From positions 261-64,260 of the forward strand of contig PLHW01000041.1 in NCBI GenBank assembly GCA_003139095.1: a DNA stretch of 64,000 nt. Direction: 5' to 3'. This DNA comes from Acidobacteriaceae bacterium. GTDB taxonomy: Bacteria; Acidobacteriota; Terriglobia; Terriglobales; Acidobacteriaceae. Below, one piece after another: positions 44,212 to 52,502 of this stretch (within the stretch, counting starts at the first letter, position 1; every line of letters starts with the position of its first letter). Both the position numbers and the translations under genes were made by a program. The notes under the pieces were generated by a model. That model did not search any database. It had not been told where the DNA came from and was given only the letters and a program-made list of their open reading frames with translations.

Positions 44212-45576
44212 TTATGGCGCGTGTTGGCGAGTCTGCGGCTTGATTTCGTAAACCGTGCCATTGTTATTGGTGCCGCCGAGCGACGATGTGCCAAACAGGT
44301 TGCCGGATTTGTTGAGAATAAACCCCGACTCGGGAGTTCCCGCGTCGCCTGACTCTGCGCCGAAATCGTGCAGGATGATCTCCGTCCACGTGCCGTTCGA
44401 GGGCGTGAGCTCAAGCGCAGTTCCGCACACGCCGCAGGCGCCGCTGCCTCCTTCGAAAGTGGTCACATAAAGATTGCCGGCCTTGTCCAGAACCGGAGTC
44501 GCCTCGCTTTCAATTCCGTCCGTGCCGGAAAATTTGAGGATCGGCGTTTCCTGCCACTGGCCCTTCGCTCCCGGCGTCATTTGAAAGACGGTACCGCAAC
44601 CATTCCCCAGCCCATCATGCTGAAGGACGCCGATCTGCGTGCCGGCGCTCCGCACAGGTTGAACGGTGCATCCATTACCGCCCGCGTATGTTGTGCCATA
44701 CAGATCGCCTTCAGAGAGCGCCAACCCAGCTAACGGAAGGTATCCGTCGCTGCCGCCCGCGAAGTTATGCAGTATGGTTTCTTTCCATTTTTTCTTGCCG
44801 GGCGTCAGCTTAAAGACGATGCCGCCGCCGAACTTGCCGCCCAGAGAAGCTGTGCCGTAGACGATTCCGGAGCTGTCGATGACGACTCCACCCACCGGCT
44901 CGTAACCATCTTTTCCGCCGGCAAAACTGTGCAGCACGGTTTCGTTCCAGGTTCCGCCGGCGCCGGGTGCCAACTGGAAAACTGTGCCGCAGCCGCCCGA
45001 CTGGCACGATTCCTTGCCTCCGGCCAGCGTGGTGCCATACAGATTGCCCGCCGCGTCGAACACCAGAGCAGCTTCGGGATTGCTGCCGTCCGTTTCGCCG
45101 CGGAAACTGTAGAGCACGCTCTCGGTCCAGGTGCCATTTTGGCCGGGAGTCAATTCAAAAACTGTGCCGCAGCCGCCCTTGCATCCATCGCCGCCGCCCT
45201 GAGTGACGCCATAAAGATTTCCTGCCTGATCGAAGACAAGTCCACCCTGTGGAAACGCGCCATCGCTTCCGCCTGCGAACGTGTAGAGCACGCTTTCTGT
45301 CCATTTGTTTTTCGCCGATGCCAGTTCAAATACCACGCCGTTGTCGTCCCCGGACGCCACGCCATAGAGATTTCCTTTGGCATCGATGGCGAGAATGCTG
45401 ATGGTGGGGTGATCCTGGTTTGGACCGGAAAAACTGTAAAGGACCTTGTCAGTTTGAGCCCACGAGGCCGTGGGCAAAAGTAGTAGACAGGCCAGCAGCA
45501 GCGCAAATCCAACCCTCGCATGTTGAACGCGATTAGCAGTTTTCTGCGACAGAGGCGACGACACGGTTTCGGTCAT
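44212..45576 (-). CDS. secreted GloVer-type tandem-repeat protein (beta-propeller-like)
   Basis: A 454-residue exported protein. After a signal peptide (ARVGFALLLACLLLLP to ASWAQ) there are about eight repeats of ~45-50 residues with the consensus W-x-E-x-V-L-x-S-F-x-G-x-D-G...G-N-L-Y-G-T-x-x-x-G-G...G-T-V-F. This is the choice-of-anchor GloVer repeat, common in Acidobacteriota and thought to form a propeller. Paired Cys residues in the loops (CKGGCG, CQSGGCG, CGVCG) may form disulfides. Function unknown; probably cell-surface binding. The ATG at 45576 was chosen because GGAG precedes it by 8 nt. Confidence 0.88.
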   Translation of the reverse strand: MTETVSSPLSQKTANRVQHARVGFALLLACLLLLPTASWAQTDKVLYSFSGPNQDHPTISILAIDAKGNLYGVASGDDNGVVFELASAKNKWTESVLYTFAGGSDGAFPQGGLVFDQAGNLYGVTQGGGDGCKGGCGTVFELTPGQNGTWTESVLYSFRGETDGSNPEAALVFDAAGNLYGTTLAGGKESCQSGGCGTVFQLAPGAGGTWNETVLHSFAGGKDGYEPVGGVVIDSSGIVYGTASLGGKFGGGIVFKLTPGKKKWKETILHNFAGGSDGYLPLAGLALSEGDLYGTTYAGGNGCTVQPVRSAGTQIGVLQHDGLGNGCGTVFQMTPGAKGQWQETPILKFSGTDGIESEATPVLDKAGNLYVTTFEGGSGACGVCGTALELTPSNGTWTEIILHDFGAESGDAGTPESGFILNKSGNLFGTSSLGGTNNNGTVYEIKPQTRQHAP

Positions 45577-45819
45577 GAGGATGCTCCGCAAAATTCAGAG
45601 TCAGAGGGGACGCTACTTTACCACAGATCGGCGTGCGTTGAAGCGGGATGGCGGCACAAATCGCACGCGGGACGGTCATCACACAAGTGCAACGCCGCTT
45701 GTTGCCTCTTCGCACGGCTCGTGTCAGGATTTGAACGTGAAAATCCCAAGGGCCTTCAACTACGGCAATGTTGCCCGCCCGAAGCTTGTTGAATGGGCTG
45801 CACTCGAGGCTAGCCGCTG

Positions 45820-46269
45820 ATGCGCGCCGCGGTGCAACGCGTCAGCCGCGCCAAGGTGACCGTTAGCGGCGAGGTCACGGGTGAAATCGGGCACGGGTTG
45901 CTGGTTTTGCTCGGCGTGGGAGTGGGCGACACGCGAGGCGACGCGGAATATCTCGCCGAGAAGATCGCCGGCCTGCGCGTCTTTGAAGACGCCGGCGGCA
46001 AGATGAACCTTTCGGTGGCAGAGATTAGCGGCTCGGTTCTGGCCGTTTCTCAATTCACGCTTTATGCCGACGTGCGCCGCGGCAAGCGGCCATCATTTGA
46101 CGCTGCGGCTCCCCCGCAAGAGGCCCGCGAACTCTACGAATATTTTGTGGAAAAAATTCGTGCTACGGGCTTGCGCTGCGAAACCGGCCGTTTTCAGGAG
46201 ATGATGCAGGTCGAACTCGCTAACGAAGGGCCAGTCACGATTTTGCTGGATTCGAAGAAAACGTTTTGA
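45820..46269 (+). CDS. dtd: D-aminoacyl-tRNA deacylase
   Basis: A 149-residue cytoplasmic enzyme that hydrolyses D-aminoacyl-tRNAs and Gly-tRNA(Ala). The two active-site motifs at the dimer interface are present: SQFTLYAD (SQFTL motif) and [10 protein letters not shown] (NxGPVT, here with Glu). Length is typical (145-150). It is divergent from the GloVer gene with ~240 bp between starts, a region with no other gene. Confidence 0.95.
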   Translation: MRAAVQRVSRAKVTVSGEVTGEIGHGLLVLLGVGVGDTRGDAEYLAEKIAGLRVFEDAGGKMNLSVAEISGSVLAVSQFTLYADVRRGKRPSFDAAAPPQEARELYEYFVEKIRATGLRCETGRFQEMMQVELANEGPVTILLDSKKTF

Positions 46270-46425
46270 ACCGGTTCTCGGTTCTCAGTTCTCAGTTGCG
46301 GTCCAGTGGCTAACGTCGGATGTGGATTCACACCTCTCAACTCCCAGTTCCCAATCCTCGAGTGAAGGTTTTTCTGACCTTTCCTGAGAACTGAGAACCG
46401 GGAATCGAGATCCGGAACTGAGAAC
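46269..46425. repeat. large fold-back of the GTTCTCA repeat family between convergent genes
   Basis: The left arm CGGTTCTCAGTTCTCAG (within 46269-46298) and the right arm CTGAGAACTGAGAACCG (46384-46400) pair perfectly over 17 bp and flank ~85 bp. A further unit follows (46413-46425). It begins at the dtd stop and ends just before the stop of the BNR-repeat gene. Confidence 0.75.
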
Positions 46426-46431
46426 GACCCG

Positions 46432-47925
46432 TTAATCACGCTCGGAAGGAGGCCGCTGGCCAGAAACGGGGATTCTGTTGTCCTGATCCAGGTACTCTCT
46501 GGGTCCGTGATCCGAATGCGCATTCGGAACGGGCAGATCGCCCTCGGCCGTCAGAGTCTCGTCTTCAGCCTGGGAAACATCCTGACCCGTCGTGGTAGTG
46601 TAAATCGCCTCGTGGAGAAGCGTTCCAGTATTCGCCTGTGCAGCTGCGAAAACGGGGAACGCTTTGCCATTGCCGAAGCCCACCGAAATGTAATCAGCAA
46701 CCATGTAGCCGGAGAAGGTATTGGGCAACCAAGTCAGCTGCATGGGTCCGTCGAGCGTGACCGGCGTAGCCCAGGTTTTGCCGGCAGTGGAGGACTGAAT
46801 AAAGCCCGCGTACAGCTGGCAGTTGGAGTTGCAGTTAGTTTGCGGGTAGTAATAATACGCCAGGGCCAGGTGTGCCTTTGCTCCGGCAGTGCCCGGCGTA
46901 ATGCCGAGGCCTGTAATGAAGTGATCGACGGTGCTCGTAACCGCATCGATCGGCACGCGCTTCACAGCCGTCCACTTTGTACCGTTCTTGGAGGTGCTGT
47001 ACACGATGTCGTTCGCCGCGCAACCAGTGCGATAACGGCAATCGGACCACGCCACGTAAATCTTGCCCTTGGCATCGATCGCCGAAGAGATGAGGCCGGC
47101 GCTGCGCAGATCGCCTCCCTCGTAATGAGTGTCATCGGAGGCCACATTCACTGCCTTGTTCCAGCTCTTGCCTCCATTCGTAGAGGTGAACGCAATCACG
47201 TCGCCGTTGAAACCATTGATTGGCACAACCACGGTTCCATTCGGCAGCACTTGCGGGACGCCGCCAATTCCGTAGTCGCTGGCGGCGGTGTGCATCTCCG
47301 GTCCCCACGTCATTCCGCCATCCGTCGAGGTACTCATCTCAATGAGATCGTCCTGCGAGGTGTCGTCCCATTCCGAATAGCAATGTCCGTAATAGGGACT
47401 GGTGGCCGTGCCATCGCAGACAATCCAATTCTTGTCGGGAGATCCCTGGGTGGTCACGGAAACCGGGTTGTTCCAATTGATGCCATCGGTCGAGCGACTC
47501 ACCGAAACTGCGGTGTTGACCGACCCGATGGGAAGCACCGAAATCAGCCAGACATTGTGGAGCGCGTCGTAGGCGACGGACGCGTCGCTGGCAGCCTCGT
47601 TGAGTCCGTTCCCCTCATAAATCGTGATGCCGGGCAAATAGCCATTGGTCCAGGTCGTGCCACCATTCGTCGAGGTGGCGAACCCAATGTCGGCTCCTCC
47701 TCCACCGTAAATACGCGCGACCTGAAAGGCGGCTACGATGGTCGAGCCATGCGTAAACGTGCTCGGTTCGACCTCGCTGTCATGCTGGCTGGCGCTGTCG
47801 GTAAACGTGTCTTGACTTAGCTGGGTGAGAGAGACCTGGGCGGCAGCCAGTGCTGTAAACAAAAAGCAGGCTGCGACGGCTGCGATAAAAAGACCGCGAA
47901 CGCAGAAGGGCGTGCGAGTGCTCAT
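46432..47925 (-). CDS. secreted sialidase-fold/BNR-repeat protein
   Basis: A 497-residue exported protein with a signal peptide (LFIAAVAACFLFTALAAAQ) and at least three Asp-box (BNR) motifs: STNGGTTW, STDGGMTW and STNGGKSW, in a six-bladed propeller arrangement. The Arg triad of true sialidases is not evident, so it may be another propeller glycoside hydrolase or a binding protein. The end of the protein is an unusual polar tail after EDETLTAEGDLP. The gene is convergent with dtd across the repeat fold-back. Confidence 0.85.
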   Translation of the reverse strand: MSTRTPFCVRGLFIAAVAACFLFTALAAAQVSLTQLSQDTFTDSASQHDSEVEPSTFTHGSTIVAAFQVARIYGGGGADIGFATSTNGGTTWTNGYLPGITIYEGNGLNEAASDASVAYDALHNVWLISVLPIGSVNTAVSVSRSTDGINWNNPVSVTTQGSPDKNWIVCDGTATSPYYGHCYSEWDDTSQDDLIEMSTSTDGGMTWGPEMHTAASDYGIGGVPQVLPNGTVVVPINGFNGDVIAFTSTNGGKSWNKAVNVASDDTHYEGGDLRSAGLISSAIDAKGKIYVAWSDCRYRTGCAANDIVYSTSKNGTKWTAVKRVPIDAVTSTVDHFITGLGITPGTAGAKAHLALAYYYYPQTNCNSNCQLYAGFIQSSTAGKTWATPVTLDGPMQLTWLPNTFSGYMVADYISVGFGNGKAFPVFAAAQANTGTLLHEAIYTTTTGQDVSQAEDETLTAEGDLPVPNAHSDHGPREYLDQDNRIPVSGQRPPSERD

Positions 47926-48122
47926 AACGATTTGACCTCACAGTGTTCTGGAATAACGTTGATGCGGACTAGCCGCACGAAAGAGGCGAGAGTCCCGGGG
48001 AGGAACGGTCCGCCTGTCAGCCAGGCGCTTCCCACCTCAACACGTGAGGGTATCGGGCGGAAAAGATGCTGTCAATGTATTTAGTGCAACGCGGTTAGGC
48101 CTGCGGATGGCGCGCGGAGAGC

Positions 48123-48503
48123 CTAGTCTGAGGCCTGCACCTGCATGTCGTCGCCGATCCAAAGCTGGGCCGGCGCGCCCTTGGTGGTGCGAGTTGCCGT
48201 TACCCGAAAGCTGCCGGGACTGGTTTGCACGTCATAAATATAAGGAGGCCGCTCGCCCTTGATGGTGACGTAATTGCCGGAGACCAGTTCATCGAGCGAG
48301 GCGTAGTGCCCCTCGCTGGCCAGGTATCCGCGTTCGGCGTTGGCGATCGAGATCAGGTCATTTCGGACCGCGATGACCGTCGTCTGCTCTTCCTTATTAC
48401 TGCCGGCGCCGGCCGATGGCTCCAGTGTCTTCACTTGCAGCGCATAAATGTACATGCCGATGGCGACCGTGATGACCAGACCGAGAAAGCTGAACAGGCG
48501 CAT
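48123..48503 (-). CDS. pseudopilin-like membrane-anchored protein
   Basis: A 126-residue protein with an N-terminal membrane helix (LFSFLGLVITVAIGMYIYALQV) and a soluble domain of the type II pseudopilin class (AERGYLASEGHYASLDELV, then YIYDVQTSPGSFRVTA). It lacks a clear prepilin leader (G-F/E), so it may be simply membrane-anchored. No other secretion genes are near. Confidence 0.72.
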   Translation of the reverse strand: MRLFSFLGLVITVAIGMYIYALQVKTLEPSAGAGSNKEEQTTVIAVRNDLISIANAERGYLASEGHYASLDELVSGNYVTIKGERPPYIYDVQTSPGSFRVTATRTTKGAPAQLWIGDDMQVQASD

Positions 48504-48629
48504 AGTTTGCCCCCAGACGCATTTGCATCCTCTATTGCATCGCGGACGAGTCGACGGGGCAAGTAACCGGAGTGATGGGCCTGTCGAAGGCCGCCCGCCG
48601 CCGCTTTCGGGATCAGCCTGAGGCCCGGC

Positions 48630-50012
48630 TCAGAACATGCGCGGCTGGGTCTGCTGCTCAATGTAGCGCCGGCTGTCGAACTTTTTGCCCGTGCTCGCGC
48701 CTGACATATAGCGAATCTGGCCGAAGATGGGGCGCTCGAACCAGGGGCGGTCAAATTTCCCGACGATCGACCACGCGATCCCCGCATAACCGTTTGGATC
48801 CCGCCCGTCGAGAAGGTATTTGTCGTTCAGGTAGACCGCGGTGCGGTGAGCCTCGGCCGGCGTGCGGCTCCATTCTAGAATTTTCTTGGCCCAGTACATG
48901 CGCATGTAGTTGTGCATCCAGCCGGAATTGACCATTTGCGTTTGGGCGGCATTCCAGAGGGGATCGTGGGTTTCAGCATTCTCGAGCTGGCGCTCGGAAT
49001 AAAGATTGGGACGTGGATCATGCGCGTGCGCGGCGAGCGTGCGATGCGCCCAGTTCTCTCCGCTTTCAAAGTTGTCGTAATTCGGATTGTAAGTCACAAA
49101 ATTGACGGCCAGCTCGCGCCAGACGAGCAACTCATTCATGAACGACTCCCGCTCCGCTTTTGGCGCGCCGGATTTCTGGACGGCCAAGGCGACCGTCAGC
49201 GGACTGATTTGCCCGAAATGGAGATAGGGCGAAAGGCGGCTCGTGCCGTCCAGTTCGGGATGATTGCGATCTTTGTCGTAGTGAAAGAGTTTTTTGCCAA
49301 CGAACTCGCGGAGCACACGCAGCGCCTCTTTTGTGCCGCCTTTGAAGCTGTTTACCGGAGCCACGGAACGATCGATTTGCCAACCGTCCGTCACATTGAA
49401 TTCGGGCGGCAGCGAATGCAGTTTGGCCGGCTTTTTCCACGGCAACTTCGCGTGCGGATTTTCCGGCTTAACCAGAAAGCGAGCAAGTTGCGCCTCCAGC
49501 TTTTTGCGGATGTGGAACGCGGCGTACTGCTCTTTTTCGATCAGGCGCGATGGCACGGTCACGTCGGAATCCACCGTCCAGAGCGGGATCCGCAGCTTTT
49601 GCGCGGCCAGGGCGCGCCAGTTCTCGGGCTCGCGCATGGGATTCTCATCGCCGATGACGAGCGCGGCCTTCACTTCGTCGCAGAATTTCAGCAGGCTGTG
49701 ATCGGGGTATCGTCGCAGCACGAAACCGATGTTGCGCTTTTCGAGAGCGGCGGCAATGTCGGGAATTCCCTCGACCAAAAACCGGTACGCCCGCAGGTTG
49801 GCGTGGGGATAAAACGGCACCGGCGCAAAGAATGCGACCGCGGGCTTGCCGAGCGCGTTCGCCGCATCGACGGCCACGTCAAGCGCTGGGTTGTCGATGC
49901 CACGCTGCGAGCGCTGCATCCAGTACACGACGCATGCGCCGTCGCGATCGGGCGCGCCTTTGCGGCGCACCCGGACTCGTGGATTCTCGGCTAATTTGTC
50001 GAGTTCATTCAC
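48630..50012 (-). CDS. class II CPD photolyase
   Basis: A 460-residue FAD enzyme that repairs cyclobutane pyrimidine dimers with blue light. Class II landmarks are WMHNYMRMYWAKKILEW and LNDKYLLDGRDPNGYAGIAW, plus the N-terminal antenna domain (VVYWMQRSQRGIDNPAL). The GTG at 50012 was chosen because it lies 8 nt after the DinB-like gene's stop; the upstream extension overlaps that gene. No strong SD is seen. It closes an operon starting at the M48 protease or thiE. Confidence 0.93.
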   Translation of the reverse strand: MNELDKLAENPRVRVRRKGAPDRDGACVVYWMQRSQRGIDNPALDVAVDAANALGKPAVAFFAPVPFYPHANLRAYRFLVEGIPDIAAALEKRNIGFVLRRYPDHSLLKFCDEVKAALVIGDENPMREPENWRALAAQKLRIPLWTVDSDVTVPSRLIEKEQYAAFHIRKKLEAQLARFLVKPENPHAKLPWKKPAKLHSLPPEFNVTDGWQIDRSVAPVNSFKGGTKEALRVLREFVGKKLFHYDKDRNHPELDGTSRLSPYLHFGQISPLTVALAVQKSGAPKAERESFMNELLVWRELAVNFVTYNPNYDNFESGENWAHRTLAAHAHDPRPNLYSERQLENAETHDPLWNAAQTQMVNSGWMHNYMRMYWAKKILEWSRTPAEAHRTAVYLNDKYLLDGRDPNGYAGIAWSIVGKFDRPWFERPIFGQIRYMSGASTGKKFDSRRYIEQQTQPRMF

Positions 50013-50020
50013 GGTGGTTC

Positions 50021-50593
50021 TTATGTCTTCTTGATTTCGGGATTGTAGATGCCCCGGCTGGCACGGCTTGGACTGGCAGTCTTGAACTCTTCGGACTTGC
50101 CGCGCGGAATGCTCAACGTCTGCCACTCCGCCGACCGCAGATGCTTGGTTAGAAAAACCATCTGCCCGATATGCTGCGCGTAGTGTGCAAGCGCGCGGTT
50201 AAGGGCTTGCATCACAGTGTGCGGCTCCTGCCGGATTGTAACCGTGCGCGTGAGGTCGTCCGGCTTGAGCCCGTCGAGGGTTGCGAAGACGATCGACCAA
50301 CCTTGATCCCACCAGTCGAGGACTTCAGCGCGCGTGGTTGCGGCGGTGAGCTCAAACTCCTGGTCGCGAAAGCGGTCCGGTTTTTCCCCGTCGGTCGTCA
50401 AGAAATCGGTGAAGCGCGAGCGCGCATTGCCGGCAATGTGTTTGACGAGGACTGCGACCGAATTCGATTCCGGATCGAGAGTCGCAAAGAAATCCTGGTC
50501 GGTAAGCTGAGCCATGGCATTTTCCGCCATGCGTTTGTGTCCGCGCAGTTGGCGGCGAACTTCGTCGAGATAATGGGAGGCGAGGTCAGTCAT
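50021..50593 (-). CDS. DinB-superfamily protein, DUF1572 type
   Basis: A 190-residue four-helix metal-binding protein. The three His of the DinB fold are visible (VKHIAGN, and HYAQH near residue 137). The motif NARSRFTDFLTTDGEKP is typical of DUF1572. DinB-fold proteins include bacillithiol-type S-transferases and metal-dependent hydrolases; the function of this subgroup is unknown. It is 8 nt upstream of the photolyase gene. Confidence 0.88.
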   Translation of the reverse strand: MTDLASHYLDEVRRQLRGHKRMAENAMAQLTDQDFFATLDPESNSVAVLVKHIAGNARSRFTDFLTTDGEKPDRFRDQEFELTAATTRAEVLDWWDQGWSIVFATLDGLKPDDLTRTVTIRQEPHTVMQALNRALAHYAQHIGQMVFLTKHLRSAEWQTLSIPRGKSEEFKTASPSRASRGIYNPEIKKT

Positions 50594-50632
50594 GCAGTCT
50601 TTCGTTCGTCTTTGCTCGCGTGTTCATAGTTC

Positions 50633-50962
50633 TCACACCGAGTCGATGCCCGGGGCCACGCGAACGATGCTATTTTCATTTCTTAGTTCGAGGCGAATTC
50701 CACCAACATATTTCGCAGCGATGTTGTAAAGCCACGCGGATAACGCGCCAAGCAAAAATCCCAATAAGCCATAGACAATCGGCGCGAAGACCGCAAGCAA
50801 TACGAGTGCAACTGCCCCGCCTGTGCTGTATGGCTGTGGCGAGCCGGCACTCATCATGATAGCGATAAGAACCATCGGAATCAGAAGCAGACCCAGAAAT
50901 GCATATAGTACGCCAGCAATTTTGGCGCATGACCAGATATCTACAGATTTCAGTAAATACAT
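50633..50962 (-). CDS. small membrane protein with DUF3566-like helices
   Basis: A 109-residue protein with two membrane segments (IAGVLYAFLGLLLIPMVLI and FAPIVYGLLGFLLGALSAW) and a C-terminal polar stretch after YVGGIRLEL. The pattern Y-x(2)-G-x-x-x-G-A, then VGGI, resembles the DUF3566 family. The ATG at 50962 was chosen because AGGGGG lies just upstream and the helices start there. Role unknown. Confidence 0.72.
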   Translation of the reverse strand: MYLLKSVDIWSCAKIAGVLYAFLGLLLIPMVLIAIMMSAGSPQPYSTGGAVALVLLAVFAPIVYGLLGFLLGALSAWLYNIAAKYVGGIRLELRNENSIVRVAPGIDSV

Positions 50963-50994
50963 CGATCCCCCTGCGCGACGCTCACAATTTACAC

Positions 50995-51762
50995 CTAAGA
51001 AATATCGCAGGCGAGTCTGAATCCGTAATCGGCATACTGAAACTCCGGCGGAATGCTCGAGCGCGCGGCGCAACGAGACATTTTAATGTGATGGCGCCAC
51101 GAGCCTCCGCGAGAGGCGCGGCGTTCGCCGGTTCCCTGCCCGCGCGGATTGCGCTCCGGCGACGCCGCATAATAGTCTGGCGAATACCAGTCGCTGCACC
51201 ACTCGTGAACGTTATCGCATATGTTGAAAAGACCATACGCGTTAGGCTCGTCACGTCCCACCGGTTCGGGGCCGGTTTGCCAATATCCTGCGCAACGCTC
51301 GGCATAACCGGGCAGCGATTCCGGCGGCGCATCTCCCCACGGATACAGCGCGCCTTCCTGACCGCCGCGAGCCGCGCGCTCCCACTCCGCTTCGGTGGGC
51401 AGACGAAAATCTCGGCCCGTGCTCGCCCTGAGCCACTCGCAATACCGAACCGCTTCATGCCACGATATGCCGACGACTGGCTGCTGCGGATGATTGAAAT
51501 TCCCGTCGCCCCAGAATGGCGGCGCCGTCGAACCAGTCGCGCGAAGAAAACGCGCGTAGTCGGTGTTGGTCACCTGGTTTGCGCCCAGCAGGAATTCGTC
51601 GACCCAGACGCGATGCACGGGCCGCTCGCTATCCTGACTGTGCGCGTCCTGGCTGCGTTCGCATCCCATGAGGAACCAGCCCGCCGGAATGGTGACGAGC
51701 GCCGGAGCCCGGCCGTCCGCCATCTCGGCATGTGTGTGCCCTGCCAATTTGCGTTCTTCCAT
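50995..51762 (-). CDS. SUMF1/EgtB/PvdO-type protein, formylglycine-generating-enzyme fold
   Basis: A 255-residue protein of the C-type-lectin-related FGE-sulfatase fold (VTIPAGWFLMGC at the start, then LPTEAEWERAARGG and RASRGGSWRHH, ending YGFRLACD). True FGE enzymes have two Cys in the RGGSxxC...C segment; here the first is replaced by His and one Cys remains (SRCAAR), so sulfatase activation is unlikely. No sulfatase is near. The gene begins 14 nt after thiE. It may modify or bind a partner. The ATG at 51762 was preferred to a TTG four codons upstream. Confidence 0.85.
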   Translation of the reverse strand: MEERKLAGHTHAEMADGRAPALVTIPAGWFLMGCERSQDAHSQDSERPVHRVWVDEFLLGANQVTNTDYARFLRATGSTAPPFWGDGNFNHPQQPVVGISWHEAVRYCEWLRASTGRDFRLPTEAEWERAARGGQEGALYPWGDAPPESLPGYAERCAGYWQTGPEPVGRDEPNAYGLFNICDNVHEWCSDWYSPDYYAASPERNPRGQGTGERRASRGGSWRHHIKMSRCAARSSIPPEFQYADYGFRLACDIS

Positions 51763-51776
51763 TTGAATTCGCAACG

Positions 51777-52454
51777 TCAGAGTCCCCGCAGGGCGCGTAC
51801 AACCGCTTCGATTTTATTCTCCTGAAAAAGCCGGATGGCGGCGATGCCCGCCGCGCCGGCTTCCACGCAGGACGCGGCATTCTGTAGTGTGATTCCGCCG
51901 AGAGCGAGAACGGGAATTTTCGCCTCGCAAGCGCCGCGCAGAGCGGAAAGCCCCTGCGGGTGGACTTGGGGCGCATCCTTCTTTTCAAAAACCGGCGCGA
52001 AAACCGCGAAGTCGGCGCCGCCTTTTTCCGCGCGCTGCACATCAGCCGCGCTGTGGCAAGAGACGCCAATTACCGGCTCGCGAGCCCTGAGTTGCGAATC
52101 ATGAGCACGCGCCTGCTCCCAGACTGAGCGCGCGATGGAAGGTGTGGTATCGTCGGAGCGCAGATGAACGCCGTCTGCGCCCACCGCCAGCGCGATATCG
52201 ATACGGGAGTTGATGAGAAGCCGGGTTCTCAGTCCTTGGTTCTCGGCTCGTAGTTCGTTAATCAGATTCGCGGATTCCCGGGCGAGATCTTCCAGTTGAC
52301 GAGTCGTCAGATCTTTTTCCCGCAGCTGAATGAAGTCAATCCCCGCGCGCACAGCCTCGGCGACCTTTGCCAGCAACGCGCGCCGCCGCGAACTTTCGTC
52401 GCCCGCAAACTGGCTGCGATCCGTTATGTAATAGAGCAGGCAGCGCCCGGCCAT
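51777..52454 (-). CDS. thiE: thiamine-phosphate synthase
   Basis: A 225-residue TIM-barrel enzyme that joins HMP-PP and the thiazole phosphate to form thiamine monophosphate. Landmarks are YYITDR, IDFIQLREKDL, NSRIDIALAVGADGVHL, VIGVSCHSAADV and PVLALGGI. A short extra stretch, ELRAENQGLRTR before LLINSRID, is encoded by a diverged GTTCTCA repeat (52221-52256). No TPP riboswitch was seen. The ATG at 52454 was preferred to the TTG 6 nt upstream. Confidence 0.92.
   Translation of the reverse strand: MAGRCLLYYITDRSQFAGDESSRRRALLAKVAEAVRAGIDFIQLREKDLTTRQLEDLARESANLINELRAENQGLRTRLLINSRIDIALAVGADGVHLRSDDTTPSIARSVWEQARAHDSQLRAREPVIGVSCHSAADVQRAEKGGADFAVFAPVFEKKDAPQVHPQGLSALRGACEAKIPVLALGGITLQNAASCVEAGAAGIAAIRLFQENKIEAVVRALRGL
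52221..52256. repeat. GTTCTCA repeat inside thiE
   Basis: Units ccgggttctcagtcc and ttggttctcggctcg lie in frame inside thiE and encode RAENQGLRTR. The copy is in the same family as those near 46.3 kb and 35.7 kb. Confidence 0.65.
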
Positions 52455-52502
52455 CGACAATCAACCTATCTCAATCGCACTCTTGCTTTCGGCCCGCGCT
52501 CG

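Noticed and set aside
46507-47820. 437-codon plus-strand frame
   Set aside because: Antisense to the BNR-repeat gene, whose Asp boxes and signal peptide are clear.
52455-52502. TPP riboswitch before thiE
   Set aside because: The conserved CTGAGA and ACCTGAtctgG segments are absent, and the gap is only 48 nt.
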